36,788 nucleotides of DNA from the NCBI GenBank assembly GCA_030590505.1, contig JAUUYH010000002.1:1-36788 (forward strand), given 5' to 3'. Shown here piece by piece: positions 18,207 to 27,414 of this stretch (position 1 is its first letter; the number at the start of each line of letters is the position of its first letter). Position numbers and translations under genes: made by a program. Origin of the DNA: Kiritimatiellota bacterium (lineage in GTDB: Bacteria > Verrucomicrobiota > Lentisphaeria > Victivallales > JAADHT01). The notes beneath the pieces are model-generated. The model did not search any database. It saw only the letters and a program-made list of their open reading frames with translations, and had not been told where the DNA came from.

Positions 18207-19925
18207 TTAGATCTGCGGCATAGGAAAATCCTGCATCATAACCTTAACTTCTTTTGCAATAGCCTTCAAGGCTGCATCATCAGACTGAACCGAGATGGCA
18301 CGATTGATAAAGTCCGCAATCTTAACCATCTCCTTTGTCTTCATTCCACGTGTTGTTACCGACGGCGTTCCTATGCGAATACCGCTGGTCACAAATGGTG
18401 ATTCAGGATCAAATGGAATCATATTTTTATTTACAGTTATTGCCGCTTTATCCAGAGCTAATGCCAGAATTTTCCCTGTTACATGCTTCGGCCTTAGATC
18501 AACAAGCATAAGATGGTTGTCTGTTCCACCGGAAACAATACGGAATCCAAGTTGTCCCAAAGTATCTGCGAGTTTCGCAGCATTTTTTATTACCTGCGAC
18601 TGATATGTCTTAAACTCTTTTGACATCGCTTCATGAAAACAGATCGCCTTTGCTGCAATTGTATGCATCATAGGTCCCCCCTGGAGTCCAGGGAAAAGTT
18701 TTGAATTAATCGGCTTTAAGAACTCCTCTTTGCAAAGTATCAGGCCTGAACGCGGACCACGCAGCGTCTTGTGTGTTGTCGTTGTAACAATATCTGCATA
18801 AGGAACCGGGCTCGGATGCACTCCTGCGGCAACCAGTCCTGCGATATGTGCCATATCAACCATAAATTTTGCACCTACACTGTCTGCAATCTCTTTGAGT
18901 TTCGGAAAATCAATAGTTCTCGGATATGCACTTGCACCGGCAACAAGAAGTTTCGGTTTATGCTGTTCTGCGAGTTTCGCAATTTCATCATAATCCATCA
19001 TTTCACTCTTTTTATCAACTCCGTACGGTATGATATTATAAAGCATGCCACTAAAATTCATCGGATGCCCGTGAGTAAGATGCCCGCCATGATCAAGTGA
19101 CATAGCTAAAATTGTATCACCTGGCTTGATAACTGCGAAATACGCAGCCATATTTGCCTGACTGCCAGAGTGGGCCTGTACATTTGCCGCTTCAGCTCCA
19201 AAGAGCTTACACGCACGCTTTATTGCAATACGCTCAACATCATCCACCACGTCACAACCATTATAGTAGCGTTTCCCTGGATAACCTTCTGCGTATTTAT
19301 TTGTAAGCACCGTCCCCTGAGCCTGCCTTACGGCTGCACTTGCAAAATTTTCCGACGCAATCAATTCAATTCCATCCGTCTGACGCGTTACTTCATCATC
19401 AAGCAACTCTGCAATTTGTGGATCTACCTTTCTTACCGATGGAATATCATCATGGCTCTGAGTCTCAATTTTGTTAAGTCTGCGTATATGCCTTTTCTCC
19501 TGCGTAAAAGGAGTATTAAGCCAGGCATCGACAACCTTAATTGCGTTATTTATTGAAAGTTTATCTCCTGGCAGTATAAGTACATTCGAACAATTATGCT
19601 CTCTGCTGGATATTGCAGTAACTTCATCAGACGCAATTGCCGCACGTACGTTATGATAACGATTTGCAACAATGCTCATTCCGACTCCCGAGCGACAGAT
19701 TAAGATTCCACATGTAGCATCTCCTTTGATAATCATCCTGCCTACAGCTGCACCGAAATCAGGGTAATCATCCTCGGTATTAATTTCGTGAGCCCCCACA
19801 TCAATGGTATTTACTCCACGTTCTACAAGCATCTCAATCAACTGTTTCTTCATCTCGAATCCACAATGATCCGTACCCAATGCAATCTGTAGTTTTCCCC
19901 CCTGCCAATCCAGAATCTTTTTCAT
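18207..19925 (-). CDS. rpiB-glyA: fusion of ribose-5-phosphate isomerase B and serine hydroxymethyltransferase
   Basis: N-terminal RpiB ([28 protein letters not shown]) in the same frame as a complete SHMT ([36 protein letters not shown]). Confidence 0.96.
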   Translation of the reverse strand: MKKILDWQGGKLQIALGTDHCGFEMKKQLIEMLVERGVNTIDVGAHEINTEDDYPDFGAAVGRMIIKGDATCGILICRSGVGMSIVANRYHNVRAAIASDEVTAISSREHNCSNVLILPGDKLSINNAIKVVDAWLNTPFTQEKRHIRRLNKIETQSHDDIPSVRKVDPQIAELLDDEVTRQTDGIELIASENFASAAVRQAQGTVLTNKYAEGYPGKRYYNGCDVVDDVERIAIKRACKLFGAEAANVQAHSGSQANMAAYFAVIKPGDTILAMSLDHGGHLTHGHPMNFSGMLYNIIPYGVDKKSEMMDYDEIAKLAEQHKPKLLVAGASAYPRTIDFPKLKEIADSVGAKFMVDMAHIAGLVAAGVHPSPVPYADIVTTTTHKTLRGPRSGLILCKEEFLKPINSKLFPGLQGGPMMHTIAAKAICFHEAMSKEFKTYQSQVIKNAAKLADTLGQLGFRIVSGGTDNHLMLVDLRPKHVTGKILALALDKAAITVNKNMIPFDPESPFVTSGIRIGTPSVTTRGMKTKEMVKIADFINRAISVQSDDAALKAIAKEVKVMMQDFPMPQI

Positions 19926-19960
19926 TATCTATTTCCTTATGTTCCGTTATAAAAGTTAAA

Positions 19961-20060
19961 TTCCACTAAGTGGATTAATTCTCCATTCCGTCCTTTTGAG
20001 ACGTTTCAATATAAAAATTATTTTTCTAGGCTTTTGGTAAAAGCTTAGAGACCTTGTAGA
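19961..20060 (+). repeat. diverged copy of the 20793 intergenic repeat
   Basis: TTCCACTAAGTGGATTAATTCTCCATTCCGTCCTTTTGAGACGTTTCAATATAAAAATTATTTTTCTAGGCTTTT aligns with TCCCGCCAAGGTGGGTTTTATTCCCCGTCCCTTGGGGCGTACCATATAAAAATATATTTTGCCAAGCTTTT with short gaps. Confidence 0.55.
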
Positions 20061-20094
20061 CTCTACCACGAGGTCGTTCATTTACTCTTTATGT

Positions 20095-20553
20095 TTATTT
20101 CAATTCGTTCTTCTTCAATTCATTCAACAGACTCTCCAATGCAGGCTTCATTGTCCTAAAACAGAAACTATACACATCCATGTCTCCTCCGAATGGATCA
20201 GCAACATCTTCACCGCGAGCTGAATACTCTCCCAGAATTTTTGTCTTCTCTAAGGCAGATGAATCAAGTTGACCAACATATATTTTGTGCGAGCCCGTCA
20301 TTGCAATAATCAGATCAACCTCTTCTATTAATTCACGCGTAAGTCGCGTACTTCGCTGATCTGAAATATCAATCCCGTACTCCTGAAGTGCTCTTACGGA
20401 ATGCGAACTCGGCACATCCCCTTCTGCGGCATAAGTACCTGCAGATGAAACCTGAACACCAAAAAAACCTCCATCCTCAATAAGAGAACGAAAATAACCC
20501 TCTGCCATAGGACTTCTGCAAGTATTGCCGGTACAAATAAAAAGAATATGCAT
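20095..20553 (-). CDS. low-molecular-weight phosphatase, YwlE-like (predicted protein-arginine phosphatase)
   Basis: MHILFICTGNTCRSPMAEG P-loop and VADPFGGDMDVY; start taken at the internal Met rather than the ORF-track start at 20694. Confidence 0.88.
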   Translation of the reverse strand: MHILFICTGNTCRSPMAEGYFRSLIEDGGFFGVQVSSAGTYAAEGDVPSSHSVRALQEYGIDISDQRSTRLTRELIEEVDLIIAMTGSHKIYVGQLDSSALEKTKILGEYSARGEDVADPFGGDMDVYSFCFRTMKPALESLLNELKKNELK

Positions 20554-20792
20554 AATTATTTTTCTCCTGAACTTAAGTATTATACACCAACGTAAATAAT
20601 CCGCAAACGATATATACCGAACATTACACAAAAACTCAGAAAACAACCCCATTCTTGCAAAAAAAAGATTCTCAACAAAAGGCGAACGGCGCATTTAGTG
20701 CCTGAACGAATGATACACTTATCTTGCCATAGCTGTTTCCGCAGTCATTGCATCATCCCACAAATAGATAAATCTTTTTATTGAAGTGTTCT

Positions 20793-20840
20793 ATCCCGCC
20801 AAGGTGGGTTTTATTCCCCGTCCCTTGGGGCGTACCATAT
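20793..20840 (+). repeat. 48-bp self-complementary intergenic repeat, copy 1
   Basis: ATCCCGCCAAGGTGGGTTTTATTCCCCGTCCCTTGGGGCGTACCATAT; 45/48 identical to the reverse complement of 34759..34806. Confidence 0.93.
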
Positions 20841-20891
20841 AAAAATATATTTTGCCAAGCTTTTATTGAAAGCGTATATACCTCGTATAGT

Positions 20892-20978
20892 TATACTTTG
20901 CACGGATGAAATCTTAACATTTTCCTTAAACTTAATTAGCTAGCAAAAGAAAGACAAGATCTCTACCGCTTGCGGTAT
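20892..20978 (-). repeat. 87-bp intergenic repeat, copy 2 (inverted relative to 13299..13385)
   Basis: Reverse complement matches 13299..13385 at 81/87 positions, ungapped. Confidence 0.95.
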
Positions 20979-21030
20979 ATCTGCTTTGCAAATCTGTCGC
21001 AATGCTCGAGTAGACATCTAGGTAGTTTAT

Positions 21031-23463
21031 TTACTTTTTCAGTTGAATAGCAATTTTTTGTGCTTCTGGCGTTTTAGTCAGCTCAGGGAATCTTGTCTGA
21101 AATTCGCGCCAAGTTGTTTGAGCTGCTTTTTTATCTTTCATTTTTAGTGAGATCTGAACACTCAGTAGCATCGCTTCAGAGCATATTTTTTTATCCTGCG
21201 AGAGGATAAACACAGACATTGCGTATCGATTTGCAGTTTTAAGCCTATCATCCTGTTTTGCCAAAATTTTGGCCAACCCCAGTCTTGCGGCAGCTGCATA
21301 TTTTTTATTATATGGATTGTCCAGAGATTGCTCAAAAACAAGTACAGCCTCCTGATCTTTTCCACGCTCAACAAGAAGATTCCCAAGTAGCAGAATCGCT
21401 TCAGTTGTGGTTTTTAGATCACCTTGCAGTTTTACGGATTTTCTTAACAATTCAATACCTTTTACTGCGTCACCCTTCTGCATTGCAATTGCTGAAAGCC
21501 CGATATAGCCTAATTGCTGAGCCTGTCTCTGCTGTCGGCGGAGCAGTTCATTAAAACACAACTGTGCAGCAGAAGGATTTTTTTTAATCAGTGCTGTACC
21601 CAGTTCATTGACAAACGAGGTTACCGCATGGGCAAGTAGTCGTCCCTGATTTTTTGTTGAGTTAAAAATAAGGATTGATGCATCAATTTCCTTAAGTCTC
21701 AAGAGAGTCCACAGAAGATATATTTTGACATCCTGATGAAGATCTGGAGTAAGTTGTTTGCGATTTCTAAGTTTTGCAAGTATCTGCTTTGCTGTTTTAT
21801 AATCCTTTTTGTAAAATGCTAGGTAACCCTGATAAAAAGTTGCAAGCATTGCTACAGGTTTTTCTGGGAATCGCTTGATAACTTCTGAAAAATAGACCAT
21901 TGAAGTATTCCACTGCTTTTTGTCAGCGAGGAACATTACCCCAATTCTCAGCATAGCCTCAGAATAAAGTTCACTTTGGGGGAACGTCTTGATCAGTAAT
22001 TTGTATTTAGCCGCTGCATCTTCTATTTTTCGCATTTTTTCAAGTGCCTGGGCCTCCCCCATTAGTGCATAAGGAAGAAACTCCTTCAAATCCTCTTCTG
22101 CAATGCTACGATATAGATTTAATGCTTCATCTGCCTTTCCAGCTTTTATGAGAAGAGCTGCGAGCTTCAGATTTAGAAGAGTTACATTTTTTGAATTTGC
22201 TGGTATGGTTTTAATTGCTTTTCTAAGTAGTTTTTCTCCTTCATCTGCACCGCAGTAATCAGTAATCAAAACTACCATATCCCTTACACCATCCCGAGAA
22301 AATGATGGCTTTTCTATATATTGATTCATAAGATTAAGAGCTGATCTTAACTCCCCTTGCTGTAACTGAATTTCAACATACTTATACGCTGCAAACTGGA
22401 GCATCGCGCTCTCTTTGCTTTTCGACATTACAGATTTGAGGGATTCAATGGCCTTTTTTTTAAAATTTAGATTACTTAATGATGAGGCTTTCATTAAATA
22501 GAAACGCTCCCAGCCTGAATCTGCAATCTGTCTATTTTTTATCAGACGGTCGATTTCAGAAATGACTTTTGCATAATCCTTCAGCATATAAATTGCCTGC
22601 AATCGCTTGTAAATTGCATCTTTAGCAACCGGACTTTTTGAAAATAGAATTGCTAACTTCGCAAAAACATCGGCAGCTTTCTGATATTGTGCAGCATCAA
22701 AGTATAGCTCCCCAGTTAACCAGTGCAGCCTTAGTGAGAGCTCCTGTGAAAGATTACTATTATTAATAATGCCTGAGAGCAACCTCAGTGCCTCTGCCCC
22801 CTCTTTCCTTTGTTTATGAATTTTCACTAATTCAATTAATGAAGTGACACGAAAATCATCTTGAGGAGATTTTTCAATCTTTTTGGAGGCTACTATATTG
22901 AATTCAGAAAATGCCTCCGCATCTCTCTTTTCGGCAAGATAAAGTTTGCCGAGATGAAAGCCTGCAGCATCTTGGATTACAACAGGATTGGCGCTTTGAG
23001 ATTTTAATTTATTCAGAAGATCAAGAGCTTTTGTCTTATTTCCCTCGATTCCCGTTTTGTAAAGGACCAACGCATATTTCAGATGTGCGGCAGGGAGGAT
23101 CCTACTCTTTGAGAATTTTGTGAAAAATGTGTTGAATGCAGCAAACGCCTTTTTAAAATCCTTTTTTGCTGCATAAGCCTCTGCCAGTTGAACCCAGGCT
23201 TCAGCCACCAAAGGATCGTTTGCAAATTTTTCAGTTAAACGAAGATATTCCGCAATCGCAAGATCATGGTGTCCACGTGAAACAAGTCCATCTGCAAATC
23301 TAATCTGATCATCAATGTAGATAATCTTCTGATCATCCGTTATCGTTTTTGCAGAAACTGGAAATGTGAGTAAAAACAGAGTAAACCCCAAGAGGAGGAG
23401 CAGAGTTGTTCGTGATACCATTCTATATGGGTCTTGAACTGCATTTATAGTGTGGTTTATCAT
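21031..23463 (-). CDS. secreted TPR-repeat protein
   Basis: N-terminal signal/TM segment and many degenerate TPR/YbgF-like repeats; downstream of exbB/exbD in the same orientation. Confidence 0.85.
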   Translation of the reverse strand: MINHTINAVQDPYRMVSRTTLLLLLGFTLFLLTFPVSAKTITDDQKIIYIDDQIRFADGLVSRGHHDLAIAEYLRLTEKFANDPLVAEAWVQLAEAYAAKKDFKKAFAAFNTFFTKFSKSRILPAAHLKYALVLYKTGIEGNKTKALDLLNKLKSQSANPVVIQDAAGFHLGKLYLAEKRDAEAFSEFNIVASKKIEKSPQDDFRVTSLIELVKIHKQRKEGAEALRLLSGIINNSNLSQELSLRLHWLTGELYFDAAQYQKAADVFAKLAILFSKSPVAKDAIYKRLQAIYMLKDYAKVISEIDRLIKNRQIADSGWERFYLMKASSLSNLNFKKKAIESLKSVMSKSKESAMLQFAAYKYVEIQLQQGELRSALNLMNQYIEKPSFSRDGVRDMVVLITDYCGADEGEKLLRKAIKTIPANSKNVTLLNLKLAALLIKAGKADEALNLYRSIAEEDLKEFLPYALMGEAQALEKMRKIEDAAAKYKLLIKTFPQSELYSEAMLRIGVMFLADKKQWNTSMVYFSEVIKRFPEKPVAMLATFYQGYLAFYKKDYKTAKQILAKLRNRKQLTPDLHQDVKIYLLWTLLRLKEIDASILIFNSTKNQGRLLAHAVTSFVNELGTALIKKNPSAAQLCFNELLRRQQRQAQQLGYIGLSAIAMQKGDAVKGIELLRKSVKLQGDLKTTTEAILLLGNLLVERGKDQEAVLVFEQSLDNPYNKKYAAAARLGLAKILAKQDDRLKTANRYAMSVFILSQDKKICSEAMLLSVQISLKMKDKKAAQTTWREFQTRFPELTKTPEAQKIAIQLKK

Positions 23464-23542
23464 AATTATCCTTCTTTAAGCTATTACAGATTAGTACTCA
23501 TATATGAAATCAATAGTAAAATACTCATAAAGTTGAGTCCTA

Positions 23543-23974
23543 CTATTCAGATCCAACTTTAGAATCCTCTTTTATCGTGGCAAATGAGATGTTGGAGATA
23601 TCTACTTTTGCACATATATCAATGATCTGAATAAGATATTTGCAGTCAGTCTCCCTGTCAGGCCTTATAACTACAGGCTGGCCCGAGTAGGTGTCTGCAA
23701 GTTTTTTTAACAGTATTTCAAGCCTAACTGGTGTATATTCTACAGAATTAAGAAAAAATTTACCTTTTTTATCTATATTGATAATCGCCTCCCCATCATA
23801 GCGTGCCCTGTCGAGCCCAGTATCCGCTGTCGGCACTTTTATCTCCAATTTAGATTCCCACTGGGAATATACTGCCGCTGCAATAAAGAAGATGAGGAGC
23901 AGAAAAATAATATCGACCATAGGCGCCATCTGGAAGCCTACGCTTTGTTCATTTATATCTTTTCTGAAATTCAT
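23543..23974 (-). CDS. ExbD/TolR-family biopolymer transporter
   Basis: One TM (MVDIIFLLLIFFIAAAVY) with the characteristic Asp and PVVIRPDRETDCKYLIQIIDIC. Confidence 0.9.
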   Translation of the reverse strand: MNFRKDINEQSVGFQMAPMVDIIFLLLIFFIAAAVYSQWESKLEIKVPTADTGLDRARYDGEAIINIDKKGKFFLNSVEYTPVRLEILLKKLADTYSGQPVVIRPDRETDCKYLIQIIDICAKVDISNISFATIKEDSKVGSE

Positions 23975-24021
23975 TGTATCGATTCTCCTGAATATTTAGT
24001 TTTTATGAAGTTGCTGTATCG

Positions 24022-24756
24022 CTAAAACGGCGAATTGGTATCATCATCAACAAGCATCATCTCTACTGCTATTTTATTGCAGCTGTTCTCCAGTTCAGTT
24101 AAAATTTTGTTTATTCTGGCTCTGAATACCGAATAGAGAATCATTGCTAAAATACCGACGATCAGCCCTGCGGCTGTTGTAAGAAGTGCCATTGATACAC
24201 CGCTAGCAATAACTGTCGGACGCGGAGTTGCAGATTCCGCACTCAACCCCATAAAAGATTTGATCATCCCTAGTACAGTCCCAAGGAGTCCAACCATAGG
24301 AGCGATTACCGCGATATCCTGAAGTGCCTGAATTCTGTGCCAGAGTAAACCTGCCTGCCTTACACCTTCATCTTCCACTGCATCCTTGATCATCTGATAA
24401 TTATTTTTTGACCTCAGGAATATATTTGCCCCTGCTGCAATAATTTTTGAGGCTGGACTGTTATTCTTTTCACATACCCGTGCAAGTACTTCAAAATCCT
24501 TTTGATTGATTGCATTTTCAGCCTGAACAATAAATTCCTTCGGCACAATAACCGAATTACGTAGGGTGAGCAGGTAATAAAAAACTAGACATGATGCAAG
24601 AAAAGAGAGCAAAAGAAGTATATACATAATAATTCCGCCTTTCTCAAAGATCAACAATAGATCGACCTTATTATCTCCGCCATCCTGTGCAAGCAAAGGA
24701 GTTGAAGAAAAAACCGTAAAAACAAACATAATTGCCAATGTAGAAAAACGCCGCAT
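24022..24756 (-). CDS. MotA/TolQ/ExbB-family proton channel
   Basis: Signal peptide then TM and IAVIAPMVGLLGTVLGMIKSFMGLSA...VIASGVSMALLTTAAGLIVGI. Confidence 0.92.
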   Translation of the reverse strand: MRRFSTLAIMFVFTVFSSTPLLAQDGGDNKVDLLLIFEKGGIIMYILLLLSFLASCLVFYYLLTLRNSVIVPKEFIVQAENAINQKDFEVLARVCEKNNSPASKIIAAGANIFLRSKNNYQMIKDAVEDEGVRQAGLLWHRIQALQDIAVIAPMVGLLGTVLGMIKSFMGLSAESATPRPTVIASGVSMALLTTAAGLIVGILAMILYSVFRARINKILTELENSCNKIAVEMMLVDDDTNSPF

Positions 24757-24874
24757 AAATTTCTCCTAATTTATAGTCATCAAAGACTTGCTAAATACAA
24801 CTAAAGATGTACTTTACTAACTTTTACATGCTATACAAACAGCATATTAATAATAATCACAATAGAAGTAAGAT

Positions 24875-25456
24875 ATGTCTAGAATTGAATTGTTCAAACA
24901 TTTTGTTAAAAAACCTGGAGAAATCGGTGCTGTTTGCCCTAGTTCAACCTATCTGGCAAAGACAATAACATCTGAAATAGAGATTGAAAAGGCACTGAAT
25001 GTAGTAGAAATTGGTCCTGGCACGGGTGTTTTCACAGAAAAAATCATTCCTAATCTACATAAAAATGCCAATTTTTTTGTAATAGAACTGAATAAAGAGC
25101 TTCACTTACTTTTTGAAAAAACTTTTCCTGAGATCAAGTCATACAACAACTGTGCTTCTGAACTTGCAAACATAATGAAAGATCAGAAAATTGACTCAAT
25201 TGATGTTGTGATCTCTGGATTACCATGGGCTTCTTTCCCTAAAAAGCTCCAAAACGAAGTACTGCATACAATCTTTGATTCGCTTGCACCTGGTGGAGTA
25301 TTTACCACATTTGCATACCTGCAGGGATTTCTAATGAAAGGAGCTCATAGCTTCAAAGCACTTCTGAAAGAGACATTTGATGAAGTGGAAACGTCAAAAA
25401 CTGTATGGCGCAATTTCCCTCCAGCATTTGTCTATCGATGCAAGAAGAAAAAATAG
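24875..25456 (+). CDS. SAM-dependent methyltransferase, phospholipid N-methyltransferase (PmtA)-like
   Basis: HFVKKPGEIGAVCPSSTYLAKTI, VVEIGPGTGVFTEKI, VVISGLPWASFP. Confidence 0.8.
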   Translation: MSRIELFKHFVKKPGEIGAVCPSSTYLAKTITSEIEIEKALNVVEIGPGTGVFTEKIIPNLHKNANFFVIELNKELHLLFEKTFPEIKSYNNCASELANIMKDQKIDSIDVVISGLPWASFPKKLQNEVLHTIFDSLAPGGVFTTFAYLQGFLMKGAHSFKALLKETFDEVETSKTVWRNFPPAFVYRCKKKK

Positions 25457-25495
25457 TCATTGAACACGCCGAGATATGCAAGCCGATACGATAAA

Positions 25496-25698
25496 CAGAG
25501 CTCAGTACTTTTAGCGTAGTGCCTGTCCAATTAAACACCCATTTATTCAACGAATCTAGGCGTTCATTAGACAATTAAAGTGCTTTTTGAATGTAATATA
25601 TTTAGAAGTGTCCAATAGTCGACCTGTTTTTCGAGACATACAAAGTCAATGTAAAGAGAAAAAAAGGAAGTTCAATTGGACAGACGTACTGAGCTCTG
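25496..25698. mobile_element. 203-bp MITE-like non-coding element
   Basis: 13-bp perfect terminal inverted repeats CAGAGCTCAGTAC (25496..25508) and GTACTGAGCTCTG (25686..25698); nested inverted CTGTCCAATT/AATTGGACAG; flanks gataaa and gataca resemble a degraded target duplication. Confidence 0.65.
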
Positions 25699-25703
25699 GA
25701 TAC

Positions 25704-25734
25704 AAAAAAAAGCGGATATCTTTCGATACCCGCT
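25704..25734 (-). terminator. Rho-independent terminator of the rpoA/rplQ operon
   Basis: Reverse complement AGCGGGTATC-GAAA-GATATCCGCT followed by TTTTTTT. Confidence 0.88.
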
Positions 25735-25760
25735 CTATATATCTTTAAAAAGAGTCTTGC

Positions 25761-26277
25761 TTATTTTTTAGCCTTCTCTTCTTTTTTTGCTTCAACCTTC
25801 GGCTCTTCTGCGGGAGCTTCAGTCTTCTCTTCTTTAACTTCTACAGTTTCTTCTTTTTTCTTAGCTTCTGGTGTAACTTTCTTTGCAGCAGCCTTCTTCT
25901 TAGATGGCTCAGGGTTATTTTCAGCTTCTACCCACTGAAGAATACACATCTCTGCAGCATCACCAATTCGTGTCCCGATACGGATAATTCTAGTATATCC
26001 TCCGTCACGGTTTGCAAATTTCGGAGCTACTTCACTAAAGAGCAGTGCTACAGCGTCTTTATCTCTCAACTTAGAGATTGCCATTCTGCGGTGATGCAGT
26101 TCACCTTTTTTACCTAAAGTTACCATGCGATCAGCAAACCGACGTGTCTCTTTTGCCTTAACAATTGTAGTCTTAATTTCACCTTCTGTGATCAGACTGC
26201 ATACCTGATTGGCAAGCAGAGCCTTTCTGTGAGCTCCAGATCGGCCTATTTTGAATGTATGTTTTCTATGTCTCATT
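25761..26277 (-). CDS. rplQ: 50S ribosomal protein L17 with Lys/Glu/Ala-rich C-terminal tail
   Basis: MRHRKHTFKIGRSGAHRKALLANQV; tail KKKAAAKKVTPEAKKKEETVEVKEEKTEAPAEEPKVEAKKEEKAKK. Confidence 0.96.
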
Positions 26278-26280
26278 ATT

Positions 26281-27315
26281 CTAGTTCTCCTCTTCCTCTT
26301 TATCTTCAGCACGAAGTTTATCAGCTTCAGCATTTAACGCAATGACAAGTTCTTCTGTCATCTTCATGCCGAGACCAAGTCCCATGCTCTCAAGTTTTTC
26401 GATAATTTCATCAAGAGATTTCTTACCGAAGTTACGATATTTAAGCATTTTATTTTCAGATTTCTGGCAAAGCTCGCCGAGAGTTCTGATATCAGCATTA
26501 TTAAGACAGTTCTGTGCACGAACAGAGAGTTCGACATTTTCAACTGGCTGAATAAGTGTTCTGTATAATTTCTGTTCCTCTTCAGATATAGCAGCAAGCA
26601 TATCATCTTCATCAGATTGCTTTCCTAGGAAAGGACGAAGGTGATCCTGCAGAATTTTAGACGCTCTTTCGAGTGCATCTGGAGGATTCATTCTACCATC
26701 TGTCCAAATCTCCATTACGAGACTGTCCATCTCTGTCTCTTCTCCAACACGTGCTGCACCAACTTCATATCTTACACGAGTTACAGGACTGAAGAGAGAA
26801 TCTATAGGAATAGTTCCAAGTGGATGATCCGCTTTTTTGTTCTTTTCTGACGGAGTATATCCCCTTCCTTTGATTACCTCAATTTCTGCACGGAAACTAA
26901 CTTTTTTATCAAGTGTACAGATAATCTGGTCCGGATTGAGTACTTCCATAGAACCATCAGTTATAATATCAGCCGCTGTTACAGTACCTGCAGCATTTTT
27001 TACTATTTCAAGCTGCATTGATGATGCATCAGTATTGCAATGAAGTCTTACCTGTTTTAGATTAAGGATAATTTCTACTACATCTTCAATAACATGTGGC
27101 ATTGTCGCAAATTCATGAGATACACCATCAATACGTACTGCGGAAATAGCCACACCTTCCAAAGATGAAAGGAGAACTCTCCGTAATGAATTACCTATAG
27201 TATGTCCGAATCCGCTTTGCAGTGGTGCCGCAGTAAACTCACCATAAGTATCAGTTGCAGTTTTTTCATTCAACTCAATTACCTTAGGCATTGGAAATCC
27301 TGAAATAAAAGCCAT
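26281..27315 (-). CDS. rpoA: DNA-directed RNA polymerase subunit alpha
   Basis: PLQSGFGHTIGNSLRRVLLSSLEGVAI and C-terminal domain LGELCQKSENKMLKYRNFGKKSLDEI. Confidence 0.98.
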   Translation of the reverse strand: MAFISGFPMPKVIELNEKTATDTYGEFTAAPLQSGFGHTIGNSLRRVLLSSLEGVAISAVRIDGVSHEFATMPHVIEDVVEIILNLKQVRLHCNTDASSMQLEIVKNAAGTVTAADIITDGSMEVLNPDQIICTLDKKVSFRAEIEVIKGRGYTPSEKNKKADHPLGTIPIDSLFSPVTRVRYEVGAARVGEETEMDSLVMEIWTDGRMNPPDALERASKILQDHLRPFLGKQSDEDDMLAAISEEEQKLYRTLIQPVENVELSVRAQNCLNNADIRTLGELCQKSENKMLKYRNFGKKSLDEIIEKLESMGLGLGMKMTEELVIALNAEADKLRAEDKEEEEN

Positions 27316-27414
27316 TTGTATTCCTCCATAAAATGGCGCTTCCGATAAAAATTAACCGTAAAGCGCGTAAATTATTTAAATTTAATATTGCAGTAAAAAC
27401 AGTTATTAAAACTG

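Noticed and set aside
25353-25574. Minus-strand 73-aa ORF overlapping the left end of the 203-bp element, considered as a transposase remnant
   Set aside because: Short, overlaps the methyltransferase gene antisense, and shows no DDE or other transposase signature.
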